Part shown: positions 42,421-52,690 of the stretch, piece by piece | How the letters are laid out: each line of letters begins with the position of its first letter | Numbering within the stretch: the stretch's first letter is position 1 | Source of the DNA: Euborellia annulipes | Lineage: Eukaryota > Arthropoda > Insecta > Dermaptera > Anisolabididae | Direction: 5' to 3' | Assembly: GCA_023213315.1 (NCBI GenBank) | Contig: JAKCPI010001735.1 | Location: 1 to 64,000 of the forward strand | Length of the DNA stretch: 64,000 bases | Made by a program: the position numbers and the translations under genes | Notes under the pieces: model-generated | Databases searched by the model: none | Told to the model about the DNA's origin: nothing | The model's input: the letters and a program-made list of their open reading frames with translations, nothing else

Positions 42421-42556
42421 AAAAATCTGGTGTGACTGGTCGCACGCACACAACTTTCTCATACCTACGGCAAGAGAAAGTTGTATACTGTGCTTGTCAA
42501 GCCAGATTTTTTGTGTTTAGTTTGGTTCCCGCCGTTATATTAGAATTCAAGATGTC
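42421..42556 (+). mobile_element. HP A-end fragment
   Basis: A hairpin (TCTGGTGTGACTGGTCGCAC ... TGTGCTTGTCAAGCCAGA), then TTTAGTTTGGTTCCCGCCG and TTAGAATTCAAGATGT. The body is missing. Confidence 0.75.
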
Positions 42557-42954
42557 AATTTTTTTTGTTTATTATTTTCCTCAGCCAGCGATTAGAATTT
42601 CTATTTTTAGTTTTGAACTTCATCTCAGTTCCTCACCCCAAATTGACTTATTTTTAATTTTCTAAACCATAGGAATTAAAGTTATTGATTATGGATTTTT
42701 TTTTTTTATTTCGCCCGTTTAGCCATTGATTATGGATTAAAAAGAAATCTTAAAAACTCTAACATTTTTTGGGGTGCCATATTATTTATTAATAATATAT
42801 CAAAAAATGAAATTTTTTTGATAAAGTATTAGGGAATTTGAAGCAGCTAATATTTAAATCAATTTATTTATTTTAAAATGAAAGAGAGCTTTAAACCATT
42901 TTGGGTGGAATTTACTGTACCTATATCTAAAAAATTTTTAGAAATTAAAAAAAA
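42557..42954. other. No gene or clear repeat
   Basis: AT-rich DNA lying between HP fragments. It might be the diverged middle of one old element. Confidence 0.35.
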
Positions 42955-43195
42955 AAAAAAACATACATCCGTAGTGTACTATTTGGCTGATTGTATTCAA
43001 AAGCTCATATTTTAAGTCAGGAAAGTACCTACGAATTTCTAACTCGAGGCACTTTTTGTTCTTGTGATCTACAAACACACAGTATTTTTTCAATCAGAGA
43101 CCCTCAAAACGTGTATTTCCATCAAAATTATGGTATTGATTTTTTATTAAAATATAATATCAATACATTGTCTATATAAGTAAGAGAAAGTAAAA
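42955..43195 (+). mobile_element. HP distal body and B end, diverged
   Basis: CATCCGTAGTGTACTATTTG, TTCAAAAGCTC, GTACCTACGAATTTCTAACT, CTCAAAACGTGTATTTCCAT and the terminal GTAAGAGAAAGTAAAAG. The microsatellite is reduced to ACAAACACACAG. Confidence 0.6.
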
Positions 43196-43330
43196 GTGTA
43201 TGACTCCTAAGTTGCGAGGTCCTGAAGCCATTGTGTACTTATTAAATATAAATAGTAAAAAAATAATCGATAATACTAGGCATATCCCTATTTGAATGAT
43301 TAACTAATAAAGTATTAATCTTTGTTTCAG

Positions 43331-43374
43331 GTAAGGAGAAACATCAATACTTAACATTAATAACAACAACAAAG
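43331..43374 (+). promoter_or_regulatory. Candidate recursive-splice site / 44-nt micro-exon
   Basis: CTTTGTTTCAG (acceptor, ending 43330) is followed at once by GTAAGG, and 44 nt later by AAAG then GTAAGTAT, a full-strength donor (43375-43382). TAACTAATAA (43300-43309) gives a branch-point-like site. The juxtaposed acceptor/donor is the hallmark of recursive splicing in long introns, and a downstream donor defines the transient exon. One of three frames through the 44 nt is open. The surrounding 800 bp is free of recognised repeats. Confidence 0.4.
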
Positions 43375-43382
43375 GTAAGTAT

Positions 43383-44040
43383 TCTTCAAATTCTAATGAA
43401 TAATTTAAGCTAATGAATAGAATGATTATATTTCTTAATTCATATGAATAATAAAGGTTTATTTGTTTCAAGTTCATTTCTCCCTACTATAACATTAATT
43501 TTATAGTATCGTAATTAACCAAATAAGTTAGAGATAAATTTATCTCCTTCTTAAATACTTGTTTTAATCACACATTATTTGCTCTTTTAGAGTAGATGAG
43601 GAATTATTAGCTTAAATTATTCATTATATGCTTTATCTAATTATTTCATACCTATTTATGCAATAGTGATCAAATGAGGAAATTAAAAAGATCTTAATTG
43701 AAGATGTCTAAAGATTTCATTTTAATGAATCTATGCAAATTTTATTAAGATATTCAAAGGTAAATTTGAATTAAGCAAAAAATGTTACATTTAGATTCAT
43801 TTGATTTTGTTTAAGTAAAAATAAGTTTTTTAACTTGTCTATTTCTTTTTAAATATTAATAGTTCTTTATTGGATATGTCAGGTGTTGTGACTATAAAAA
43901 ATTGGATTCGAATTTATTTTTGACCATCTGTTAATACAGAAATAAAAATCTCAATTTGAATTCTAATAATCACTACGCCTGGCATCGTCCAATAAGAAAC
44001 TATATATAGTTAAAATAATTAATTTAAATAAGGGAAAAAG
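43383..44040. other. No gene or clear repeat
   Basis: AT-rich, apparently single-copy DNA downstream of the splice-like signals. Confidence 0.4.
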
Positions 44041-44110
44041 TTAGATACCGCCGGGAGTCGACCACTGATCTGCCGATGTAAACTCAGCATGCCCTACTAC
44101 AGGAACGCAT
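44041..44110 (-). mobile_element. tRNA-like sequence, family S3
   Basis: On the minus strand: CCTGTAGTAGGGCATGCTGA (A-box-like), GCTGA-GTTTACA-TCGGC (a 5-bp anticodon-like stem with 7-nt loop), then GTGGTCGACTCCCGG (B-box-like) and CGGTATCTAAC. The acceptor stem does not close and the A box is degenerate, so I call it a SINE or pseudo-tRNA. It shares the B-box block with 20985-21040. Confidence 0.45.
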
Positions 44111-44113
44111 TCG

Positions 44114-44176
44114 CTTATTTAAATTTGATAGATCGCTAAATTTCAGTCTACAAGTGATCTATCAAATTTAAATAAG
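44114..44176. repeat. Perfect 21-bp stem with 21-nt loop
   Basis: CTTATTTAAATTTGATAGATC (split here as CTTATTTAAATTTG and ATAGATC, 44114-44134) pairs without mismatch with 44156-44176. The loop is 44135-44155. It adjoins the tRNA-like S3 sequence. Perfect pairing suggests a recent small inversion, a tiny MITE or a small-RNA hairpin. Confidence 0.7.
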
Positions 44177-44386
44177 AGCATGAGGTACTGTGGTTGTGGT
44201 CCAGGGACGGATTAAAGAAAAAATTGAAAAAGTTTTAAAAACTAGTCATCTAAAGAAATTATGATTTTTTGTCTAAAATATATTACATTTATTTTAAATA
44301 ACGGTGCTAGTATTTGAAGATATTATTTAAAAAATTTTTATACCCGAGAGAGGTACTTGAATCTTCCAACCCCCCCCCCCCCTCCC

Positions 44387-44515
44387 AGGTTCGCATCCCG
44401 TCTCATGGGACAAAAATTGTATAAATTGAATTGGCTACCAATCAATTTAAATAAATTGGGGCGGGGTCTAAATGGCCATAGATGCCGAAAAAGACCTTAA
44501 ATAAAAAATAAAAAA
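44387..44515 (+). mobile_element. SINE S2, body and tail
   Basis: GGTTCGCATCCCGTC, TAAATTGAATTGGCTACCAA (S2 body block), GGGGTCTAAATGGCCATAGA and GCCGAAAAAGACCTTAAAT tail. The A-box half of the head is missing; a C run precedes it. Confidence 0.6.
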
Positions 44516-44717
44516 AATAAAAAAACGCCCCTACCGACAAAATTGCATTGCGTTTCTGCCGGACTTTTTCTTTGTTTAGGGAAAAAAATAGATTTTATTA
44601 TGTCAAGTACAGCATAGGCCTATTTATAATTTATCTTAAGGTGGAAATGCCAACCTATTTATGCAGACTTCCTCCACTTTCTTCCCCTTAACTTGAGTAT
44701 TCAGAGAGAAAAATTTT

Positions 44718-44758
44718 TTATAATCCAAAGAATTCACCGTTGGCACTAGTTAAAACAT
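44718..44758 (+). repeat. Family E head fragment
   Basis: CCAAAGAATTCACCGTTGGC, ACTAG and AAAACATTCTTAAAT are nearly identical to 47340-47385 and related to the head of the element at 21366 and 58109. The following frame to 44946 is not recognisable. Confidence 0.5.
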
Positions 44759-45547
44759 TCTTAAATTTTACTTATATCAAATACCATTTTCATGATATAA
44801 GTAACTTAGAATCAGAAGTGTCGGACCCCTTCAGAGCCCTAGTCCCGGGTATTTGGACCTCCTCTGTTTGTGGACCTAGATTTATGAATGTTATAAATAG
44901 AAGTAATTCTAAAGTCCTTTTCAGGCTAGTATTATTTCAAGAATAAAATAAGAAATTTTTATAATTATCGAATTTATAAATTATCTACGATGACAGCTGG
45001 CAGCTAGTAGAAAGGAGATAGTGAAGAAATAGAATTAAAGAAACGGAGAGAGATCCGTTGAGTGATAAATAATTATTCTCTACCGATGAAAATTGCAATT
45101 GAGATTTAAGCTTAAAGATAAGCCCCTCTACAGGCCATCGTTTTCGACAAATAAAACCAATGGAATTATTTATGAACTTCCCTGGTAATAATTGAGTTGA
45201 AAAACTTTTCATCTAAAACTAGTTATCAAACTCTCCCACAAGGTGTCTGATTAAAACGTGCAATTTTATTAATTAAATAAGTAGTCCTAATAATTAAAAT
45301 AATGTAAATTAAATTAATCTAAATATATTGATATTTGTAAAACTTTGACTGAATATGAATTTTTCTAAAAATTGATACGTGCAATTCAAATTCCTTCAAT
45401 TCAAATATTGATACATTCATTGATTAAGTAAAAATCCTCTTTTCAGAAAAGATATAGAGGCCTAATAGAAAGTTATTTGGATAGAATATCTTCGAATATT
45501 TACAATGCAACGGATAAACAAAAGCAGTAAAAAAAAAAGAAATATAC
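44759..45547. other. No gene or clear repeat
   Basis: AT-rich DNA. The 44740-44946 frame contains a higher-GC part (about 44815-44880) but no domain I can name. Confidence 0.3.
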
Positions 45548-45880
45548 AGTAGAAAAGTTCGTATCGTCACGGGACCGACGGTTTGGTACGAATTATCGGG
45601 AATACCAATTATCGGGAGTATAAAATTAAAATATTAATACGAAGGCTGATTTGTAGAAAGGAAAGAAAAAATGTAAGAGAAGCTTAATTTCCCTCACTTC
45701 GCACCACATTTCGTTTCAGTGAAAAGATAATGAATGAACGAGAAAAACTTGTCTCTCTCACTCGTTCTACTAAACAGTACGAATTAACGAGCTTTTTAAG
45801 CTGAAAATACGAATTATAAGACGTTTCAAGTGATCTCGAGTATAAAAATTACAGAGGAATCCGGTCTATTTATTTCATAA
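45548..45880. mobile_element. Possible pogo/Tigger-type remnant
   Basis: ACAGTAGAAAAGTTCGTATC, ACGAATTATCGGGAATACCA and ATTATCGGGAGTATAAAAT resemble the tyrosine-poor 'AATTATC-GGGA' termini of pogo-like elements. ACGAATTATAAG, ATCTCGAGTATAAAAATTAC and GAGGAATCCGGTC may be the other end. A related fragment is at 55596-55648. Assignment is by style of sequence only. Confidence 0.3.
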
Positions 45881-46489
45881 AATTTTTATTTTATTCTGCA
45901 TCTAAATTCTAAAGAATAAAAAATCAATTTTATGAAAATAAAAATAAACTTTTCATTAAGTAGTTTACTATTCATCATTTTCAATCAGTAGACTAGTTTA
46001 AAAACTAAAATTGGCAATTTTCTCAAATAGCGATTTCATATTTTTTTTTTTTTTTTTATTGTGAGTTTTCGATTTTGAAGAACCTCATCTCGTCTCAGAG
46101 TTTAACAGATGGAAATAATCTGAAAATTATTTGGGATATTCGTTTATTGATTCGACGAGAGAGAGAGAGAGAGAACGAATGAAAGATGTGGGTGGGTTCG
46201 GGTTGGGATGCGGTTGGGTTGCTGGCAAATCTGACAGCATCTCCTCCCCCTCTAATTCCATTTCATCAATATGGTCCAGAGGCAAGAGATTTATTTCTGG
46301 TTGGGCGAATCCGATTTATTCATATTGATGTAAAAAAAAAAAAAAAACAGTGTGAAGTGAGTTTAAATAAATTATTATTATTTTATTGGTGAGAAAAGAG
46401 CCTAGTCCATCATAGGTTTAATTTAGTATAAGTATATGATGCATTTTGTTTTGTTTAATTTCAACCTAACCATCCAATATTACTTTAAT
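45881..46489. other. AT-rich with a GC-richer patch (46140-46330)
   Basis: An AG run (46156-46172) is followed by GGTGGGTTCGGGTTGG and CAAATCTGACAGCATCTCC. Two overlapping frames (46131-46328 and 46186-46392) pass through it with fairly protein-like composition. No convincing splice sites, so not called as a gene. Confidence 0.25.
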
Positions 46490-46845
46490 TTTTACTTTCT
46501 TATATATGAGAGAGAAAGTATTGGATTCATGTCAAAAATTCGATGTCGAGATTTTGATGGATATATACGTTTTGAGGTCCCCTGAATCAAAAAAAAAAAG
46601 TGGTTTTTGGTCTGTCTGTCTGTGAACAAAATATCTCAAGAACGAAAAGAGCTAGGAGGTTGAAATTTTATGTTTAAGTTAGTCATCTCCCTGGGACGTG
46701 ACATGAACCTTTTGAACAAAATCTGTCAAAGAGTAATAGTACTTTACTGATGCACTTGTTCAGTTTTTTTCGATTTTCTCAAAAATTCGCTTTAACGATT
46801 TTGATTAAAATTCAAAAATCAATTATTTTTTAGATACTCTTCATT
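46490..46845 (-). mobile_element. HP element, B end and body, no A end
   Basis: A short B hairpin, GTCAAAAATTCGATGTCGAG, a reduced TCTGTCTGTCTG microsatellite, AAATATCTCAAGAACGAAAA, AGTAATAGTACTTTACTGAT, ending at TTTTTTAGATACTC. Confidence 0.8.
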
Positions 46846-47113
46846 TTAAAAAATTATTTATTTATCATTTTGCATCAATATTTAGCCTATACTTATTAGC
46901 TGACATTTTCACTTAATAAAAGTCCAGAAGACTTGTATTAAAATATATATTAGTACATTCTAATAAAATAATCAATTTATTCTGAATCAATAAGTTTGTT
47001 ATTTCCTATTTAAATTAGTTTAATTGTATGGACTAGTTGATTTTTTATTTTCAGACACAAAATAATAAAATAAAATATAGCAAATGAGAATTATAGTGAT
47101 AACTAATTAATTT
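46846..47113. other. AT-rich sequence, no feature seen
   Basis: Contains an isolated acceptor-like TTTTTTATTTTCAG (to about 47055) with no downstream donor or open frame of note. Confidence 0.35.
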
Positions 47114-47250
47114 GTTTTTTTTTTAATTTGATTCAAGGTCTTTTTCGAAATCTAAGGCCTTTTAGACCCTATCTCTATTTATTGAAAATTGGTAGCCAAA
47201 TCAATTGAATTAAATTTTTCTCGCTAGGGACGGGAAGGTAATCCGGGTAC
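47114..47250 (-). mobile_element. SINE S2, body and tail
   Basis: Reverse of the S2 tail: a T run, CAAGGTCTTTTTCGAAATC, GGCCTTTTAGACCC, then TTGGTAGCCAAATCAATTG (body) and GGGACGGGAAGGTAATCC (decayed B box). Confidence 0.6.
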
Positions 47251-47337
47251 TAATTAATTTAAATAAATATTAAAGACTGAAAATAAATTCTATTAATATA
47301 AAAGTATAATTATACTCTATATCGAAAAGTCAAAATA

Positions 47338-47390
47338 AAGTCCAAAGAATTCACCGTTGGCACTAGTTGAAACATTCTTAAATTTAATTT
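47338..47390 (+). repeat. Family E head fragment
   Basis: CCAAAGAATTCACCGTTGGC, ACTAG and TTGAAACATTCTTAAATTT match 44718-44758. No hammerhead core follows. Confidence 0.5.
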
Positions 47391-47644
47391 AATTATCATC
47401 TAATTATATATCTATATCTATAATTAGATCAAAATAAAGACCTAAAAAATTAAATTAATATATGGACCCTGTTACGCATTAGTGTGTCAAGTTGTTGGAT
47501 TTTTAATAATTTTTACTCGGGTTAAAAAAAAATGATTTTCAAATGACACAATAGGTATTGAACATGGTTGTTGGATTTATTTGAATTTTAATATTGAAAA
47601 TGTTATTGAATTTTAGATTAAATAACGAATGAATATTTCAATTT

Positions 47645-47798
47645 AAAAAATCTGGTGTGACTGGCGCACAGCACACAACTTTCTCTTACCCTTCGGTAAG
47701 AGAAAGTTGCTACTATAGCTGGTCACACCAGATTTTTTGTGTCGAGATATATTTAGTTTCCGATAGCACCTTAGTTTCAAACTTGCATTTTAAATGTT
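47645..47798 (+). mobile_element. HP A-end fragment, CCTTAGTT sub-family
   Basis: An A hairpin with tip TTACCCTTCGGTAA, then GTGTCGAGATATATTTAG, CACCTTAGTTTCAAACTTGC and TTTTAAATG, as at 35160-35313. Confidence 0.72.
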
Positions 47799-48175
47799 GA
47801 CTGCTTCAAATAAACTATGGTTATTTTTCAAAATTTTAATCTCATATTTGGACATTTTATACACAATATAGAATCGTAAATAAATACAAAATTTCATAAG
47901 AATTGGAAAAAAAAATTTTAAATGCCTAAAAAGTTCTAAAGGGGACCCCCTTTTGAATCGAAATTAACATACAAATCCCTATAGGAAATTAACATTGTTC
48001 CTATGCGAAGATAAGGTGGAAAGGGAATTTAAAAAGAGTAGAGAGAGACGATAATGTTTGCAAGTGAGAGAGAGACATATATGTTTTCTTTGAAACAATT
48101 AAAGACACAAATAAATTTAAAAAAAATGGGAATTTAAATAATAATTGATTTTTAATCTAATAAAAGAAAAAAGAT
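47799..48175. other. AT-rich sequence, no feature seen
   Basis: A GA-rich patch lies near 48035-48075. Nothing else recognised. Confidence 0.35.
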
Positions 48176-48512
48176 TTAAATTCCGTTACCATGGCAACCA
48201 TTTCTATCTTTCCTATGAAGAACAAGAGTAAAGTGGTCTTCAGAAGATTTCAACGGCAAAATGAGAATATACATTTTAAAGAGCATCTAAAAAATAATTG
48301 ATTTTTGAATTTTAAAAAAAATCCTTGAGGGAATTTTGAGAAAATCGAAAAAAACTGAAAAAGTACATCAGTAAAGTACTAGTACTTTTTGGCCGATTTT
48401 GTTCAAAAGCTTATTTTGAGATTGTGGGAAGGTACCTAAGTTAAATATAAAATTTCAATCCGGTAGCTCAATTCCTTCATGCTAAAAATCTGTCCACACA
48501 TACAGACACACG

Positions 48513-48555
<43 letters not shown>

Positions 48556-48688
48556 CAATTTGCGGGACCCACTTTTTTGGACTCAGGGGACCTCAAAACA
48601 TGTATATCCATCAAAATCTCGACATCGAATTTTTGACATGATCGCAATACTTTCTCTCCTTATATATATAGGCTAAGAGAAAGTAAAA
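48176..48688 (+). mobile_element. HP element without A hairpin, long CA microsatellite
   Basis: Begins in the body (CCGTTACCATGGCAACCATT) and continues through AAAGTGGTCTTCAGAAG, AAAGTACTAGTACTTTTTGG, a long CA repeat (about 48510-48552), CCACTTTTTTGGACTCAGGG and the B hairpin ending TAAGAGAAAGTA. The 65-codon frame across the CA repeat is a by-product. Confidence 0.85.
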
Positions 48689-49189
48689 CTAAATGATTAT
48701 ATGATCAAGAGGGCTTCGTATCTTTTTTTTCATTTGATCTTCCTCTTTAAAGGTCATAATGTCACTGAACTCTCGGATTTTTATTTATTCTATCAAATCT
48801 ATAAAATGGGAAAATCAAACAGGTTCTAAACGAATTTTGTTTTGGTATCAGTAATCCGAAGACAAGTAAAAAAAAAAAAATATATATATGTAAATCCCCT
48901 AGTTCTAGTGATTGTAACGTTTCTAATTTACAGAAGTCAACTGGTGTTGGAATATTTGAAAAAATCCCGTCTTAGCCTATATAATGAACTGAACATAATC
49001 CTCAAATTTTCTTAAATCTGGGCAAACGATTTGAGCTGGGCGAGATGTTCCATTTATGGGACATCATTTTAACCCTCTTTGGAGTTGGATTTTCGAGATG
49101 TGAATTTAAATATATAGATAGCTGTGGTGTAATTTAGGAATGAAAAGAGCAGCTATTATTTTTTCTTTTAGCTATTTATTCTTATCCAG
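48689..49189. other. No gene or clear repeat
   Basis: AT-rich DNA. Nothing supported. Confidence 0.4.
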
Positions 49190-49340
49190 GGGATGTTTTG
49201 ATTCGAGTTTGGACATCTTCAGTCCGATCAGCGAGTCTTCAGGAGGACGATATGCATAATTGGGGACTTATCAAAATAGCGCCCTCATGAAGGAACTGCC
49301 ATAACTGAAGATGCCCAAACCCTAACCGAAACATCAGATG
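49190..49340. mobile_element. Decayed inverted-repeat element with hammerhead-like motifs
   Basis: GACATCTTCAGTCC on the left and ACTGAAGATGCCC on the right are mirrored CTGAAGA-T cores. The right copy continues AACCCTAACCGAAACATCAG (ACAT instead of ACGT). The left one keeps only part of the 3' core. Both are too altered to be active. Confidence 0.4.
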
Positions 49341-50716
49341 TTTACGAATAAATATTTAAAATAAAAAATCATACCTGCACTTCTCAATGGTCTTAAATTA
49401 CCATGCAAATAAAACATTGAACCTTCGTCAAAAACATTTTAAGTAGATATTTTTCTAATATCCTCTGATTTATTGGAAATTTTCTATTTTTAGACCAAAT
49501 CAATGAGTTTGTCCTTGTTCTAAAATACGCCTACATGTTGGATGGGCTTACAAGTAGGTATACGTGCATGCAGTGAGAGAATATGTCATGTCAAATTTTC
49601 TTTACCTTTCCTCTCTTATCATTAGCTTATCCTTATAAAACTTGAAATTTTAATTGTAGTCTATGGTATATGAAACACATTATACTACTTGATTTGTATT
49701 TATCTAATAGAATAATTAATGAAGCTACCAAATTAATTTTTAAAAATGGTTTCGATTTGAACTCATTTGTTCAGACATATGAAGAAAATTAAATTTAAAA
49801 TCGATAAACTAGAGAAAATTTTAAAAAATGACAGGACAAATTTATTCAAGTATAAATGAAAGACCATATAAATTTTCGGAAATAATCGAAAATTTACGAA
49901 GCAAGGAGAAAGAAAACTAACATCAAAGGAAGTATCTACGTTTTTACAAGATGTGAGCCTAAATATCAACTCAAAATTTGAATAGAAAAAACGTCATTAT
50001 ATAAAGAAGGACGGAAGATCGTAGAAGACTGCACACCCCCTGGTAGAGTACAAAGATTTCGCTTTGTTTATGCGTAGGCCTAATCTAAATTTGGGGACTC
50101 CACAGATCCAATTATTTAGAAAATATCGAAACAACATACAAAAAATAAAAATGATTTTAGACACTCCAAAGATAGACGTCATTTTTTGGATATTTTAGTT
50201 TTTTTTTTTTTTTCGCTGAGGAGACTCTTGACAAAAATAAGAAATAAAATATTGTGAGTCGTCTTTAGATAGGTTGATTAACGGTGAGCAAAAAATAATT
50301 AAAAATTCTTTAATTCACAAAACCCTTGGCTTATTCTACTTATGAAAGAAAGAGACCATCCTGTATATAAAAGGACATTCAAATAATATAATTCCTAAAC
50401 TTTTCAAATTGTCTCTTATAAGAGAATATAAAATTCTCATTATTGAAGGACTTTTTCACCTAAATAATAATTAAGACGTCAATCAAGGAAAAAGAGACCT
50501 TTTTCTTTTCCGATTTCGATTATAAAGAGTTCTTCTTCGTTTCTTTAAACCTCAAGTTGATAAATTGAAATTGGATGTTTATTGTACAAAAAGAAAAAAA
50601 AAGGAAGAGAAAAAGGAAAAAAAAAAGAGAATGAAAAGAAATAAATTTCCTTTTGATAGAATTAATAATGTTAAAAGGAATAGATGACGTAGTCATCGCT
50701 ATTAAAAAAAACTCAC
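49341..50716. other. No gene or clear repeat
   Basis: AT-rich DNA. Minus-strand frames at 49763-50182 are low-complexity or unrecognised. A TAGGCCTA octamer lies at 50075-50082. Confidence 0.35.
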
Positions 50717-50852
50717 CTCGGACAAAAGTTGGTGTCTTCTTTATCGGTTGGATTCCATTGGTTTTCAATCACTTTTCAGTTGGCGTTCGTTCGTTCGTTC
50801 GTTCAGTTCGCCAATATTGCCGGAATACCGGACGAATTTTCGATTCACCGCC
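50717..50852 (-). ncRNA. Candidate internal exon, probably UTR or non-coding
   Basis: On the minus strand a good acceptor (TTATCATTTCTTCCAG) precedes GGCGGTGAATCG at 50852. A consensus donor (CCGAG then GTGAGT) follows 50717. The 136 bp between are much GC-richer than the neighbourhood and contain a (GAAC)n repeat. All three frames meet a stop, so it would be a 5' UTR exon, a terminal coding piece or an lncRNA exon. Splice signals are seen; transcription is inferred. Confidence 0.4.
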
Positions 50853-51270
50853 CTGGAAGAAATGATAATAAACTGTAATCATGTTGGCAATAGTTCAAAG
50901 GGCTTCCGCTTCCAACTCCACCTCCATACAAAATAAAAAAAAAGCTTCAATCGCCCACCCGTAGCATCAAAAAAGATGGGATCTAAGAGGCAACCAACAC
51001 TGTTTTATCTCTTAATTCTTTTCTCTTTTATTTTTTTACCTCTTGTTTACTTTCTTTTATTCTTAATTTTTTACCCATTAAAAGAGTAAAAGAATAGCTA
51101 AAGAAAATAATTCTTTAATTTTTGTTATACTTGATAGGTTTAAAAAGACAGTACTCTACAAAGGGAGATGGAAGTACTGAGATATTGCAATATTGAATCC
51201 TACATGAGCTTGTAACAAGCACGTAACTGTGTATAATAGGCCTACACTGTTGTGTGTTTGTGTTACTAAA
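50853..51270. other. AT-rich sequence upstream of the candidate exon
   Basis: Would be intron of the minus-strand transcript if it exists. A TAGGCCTA octamer lies at 51237-51244. Confidence 0.35.
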
Positions 51271-51535
51271 CAGTGGCGTCATTTGGGGGGGGGGGGCATT
51301 TGCCCCGCCCCCCAAAGGGCTCTGATTTTTATAAAATTTTATATTATTCTAAATAAACTACTCCAAAATACATCTACGAGTATACAAACTGTACAAAATT
51401 AAACAATTAATTAAATTAAATATGTTTTGGCCAAATTTGAGTACTCATTTGTAAGTAAATTTTAAGAAAAAAAAAATGTTTGCCCCCCCAAGAAAAAATT
51501 TGCCCCCCCAAGAAAAAGTTGAAATGACGCCACTG
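51271..51535. mobile_element. hAT-like MITE, second copy
   Basis: CAGTGGCGTCATTT and AAATGACGCCACTG ends, with long G/C runs inside, in opposite orientation to 7651-7897. The core blocks match (for example AAATACATCTACGAGTATAC). One end has an extra TTTGCCCCCCCAAGAAAAA unit. The flanks (TTACTAAA and TATATAAG) do not match, so the target duplication is lost or one border has recombined. Confidence 0.8.
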
Positions 51536-52192
51536 TATATAAGCCTAAATGTTGATGGTAAAATGTTGCTCGATTTGAATAAAATAAATTCTATTTTGTA
51601 AAATCCCAAATATTTATTGCATTATATTACAGTAACCAGAAAAAACTTTGGAAAGGGAAGAGGTAGGGGAGGAAATAATACCTAATCTAATTTCCTGGTA
51701 TGTGTGTAAGGTGTACATTGGCTTATAGCATATTTCAGATTTTGTTTAAGTGTAGCACTCAGCAGCTAAGCTAGACTAAACCCTTATAAATATTCATCCA
51801 TCCCTTGATTTAAATAAAAAAAAAAATTTATTTATTCATTAATTAATCGAAATTAATGTGTGCTTGAAGAAATTAACGATTTTCACTTAATAAAATTTAT
51901 ATAATCTCTTTATTTGATTTATAAATTACAAATTCCATTAAGATATTAAAATAACATGGAAAAGAGTATTTAAGAAAAGCGAGAGAACCTGTTCATGAAT
52001 ATTTATTTATAAAAGATATATTGCTTAGCACTTGAGAAAAAAATCAATATAGGCTATCTATTGTAATAATATTGTGAATAATAATTCTGAAGACACACTT
52101 TTAAATTCAGGCTATTATCAATTCTACTATGATACTATTGAAATTCCCAGCATTTTAATATAAATCTAATGCTAGGACAGGGGTTAGGAAGA
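51536..52192. other. No gene or clear repeat
   Basis: AT-rich DNA. Nothing supported. Confidence 0.4.
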
Positions 52193-52202
52193 GTATTTCC
52201 TT

Positions 52203-52458
52203 TTTTTTAACATTGACACTTTTTTTCCCACAGACACACACAAACACAGTCTTTTTTTCGACAACTCAGGCCATATAAGACTAAACGATACTCATTATTT
52301 GTTAATATTTATATATAATTGGGAGTCCAGGAATATTTATTTAGGCCATTTGGTATCCAAATGGCTTGGAATAAAATCATCGGACTCTCTGGGATCCGAA
52401 CCCGCGACCTTTGTTATAGAAGGCCAGCACGCTAGCATCTACACCAAGGCCCGAGGGT
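52203..52458 (-). mobile_element. SINE S1, full-length, 10-bp target duplication
   Basis: T run, AC-rich tail, TTTTTCGACAACTCAGGCCA, the body hairpin CCATTTGG-TAT-CCAAATGG, CGGACTCTCTGGGATCCGAA and head GCACGCTAGC / GCCCGAGGG. GTATTTCCTT is repeated at 52193-52202 and 52459-52468. Confidence 0.83.
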
Positions 52459-52545
52459 GTATTTCCTTAATTGTTGATCCTAAAGAAAATAATAGCCTAC
52501 TCCCTAATAGAATATTGTTATTTATTTATTTATTTATTATTATTA

Positions 52546-52690
52546 TTTTTTTTTTTAAAACATTCACACTTTTTTCTCATTCACATTCACATTCACACAG
52601 TCTTTTCGGCAACTGAGGCCATTTAAGACTTTTAACGATACTCAGTATGTTTAATATATCAATTGGGAGTCCAGGCATTTTTATTTATTT
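52546..52690 (-). mobile_element. SINE S1, tail half
   Basis: T run, ACATTCACACTTTTTTCTC, TTTTCGGCAACTGAGGCCAT, TTTTAACGATACTCAG, GGGAGTCCAGGCATTTTT, then truncated before the body hairpin. It lies less than 100 bp after another S1. Confidence 0.7.

Noticed and set aside
47041..47055. Splice acceptor TTTTTTATTTTCAG
   Set aside because: Such tracts are frequent by chance in AT-rich DNA, and no donor or open frame follows.
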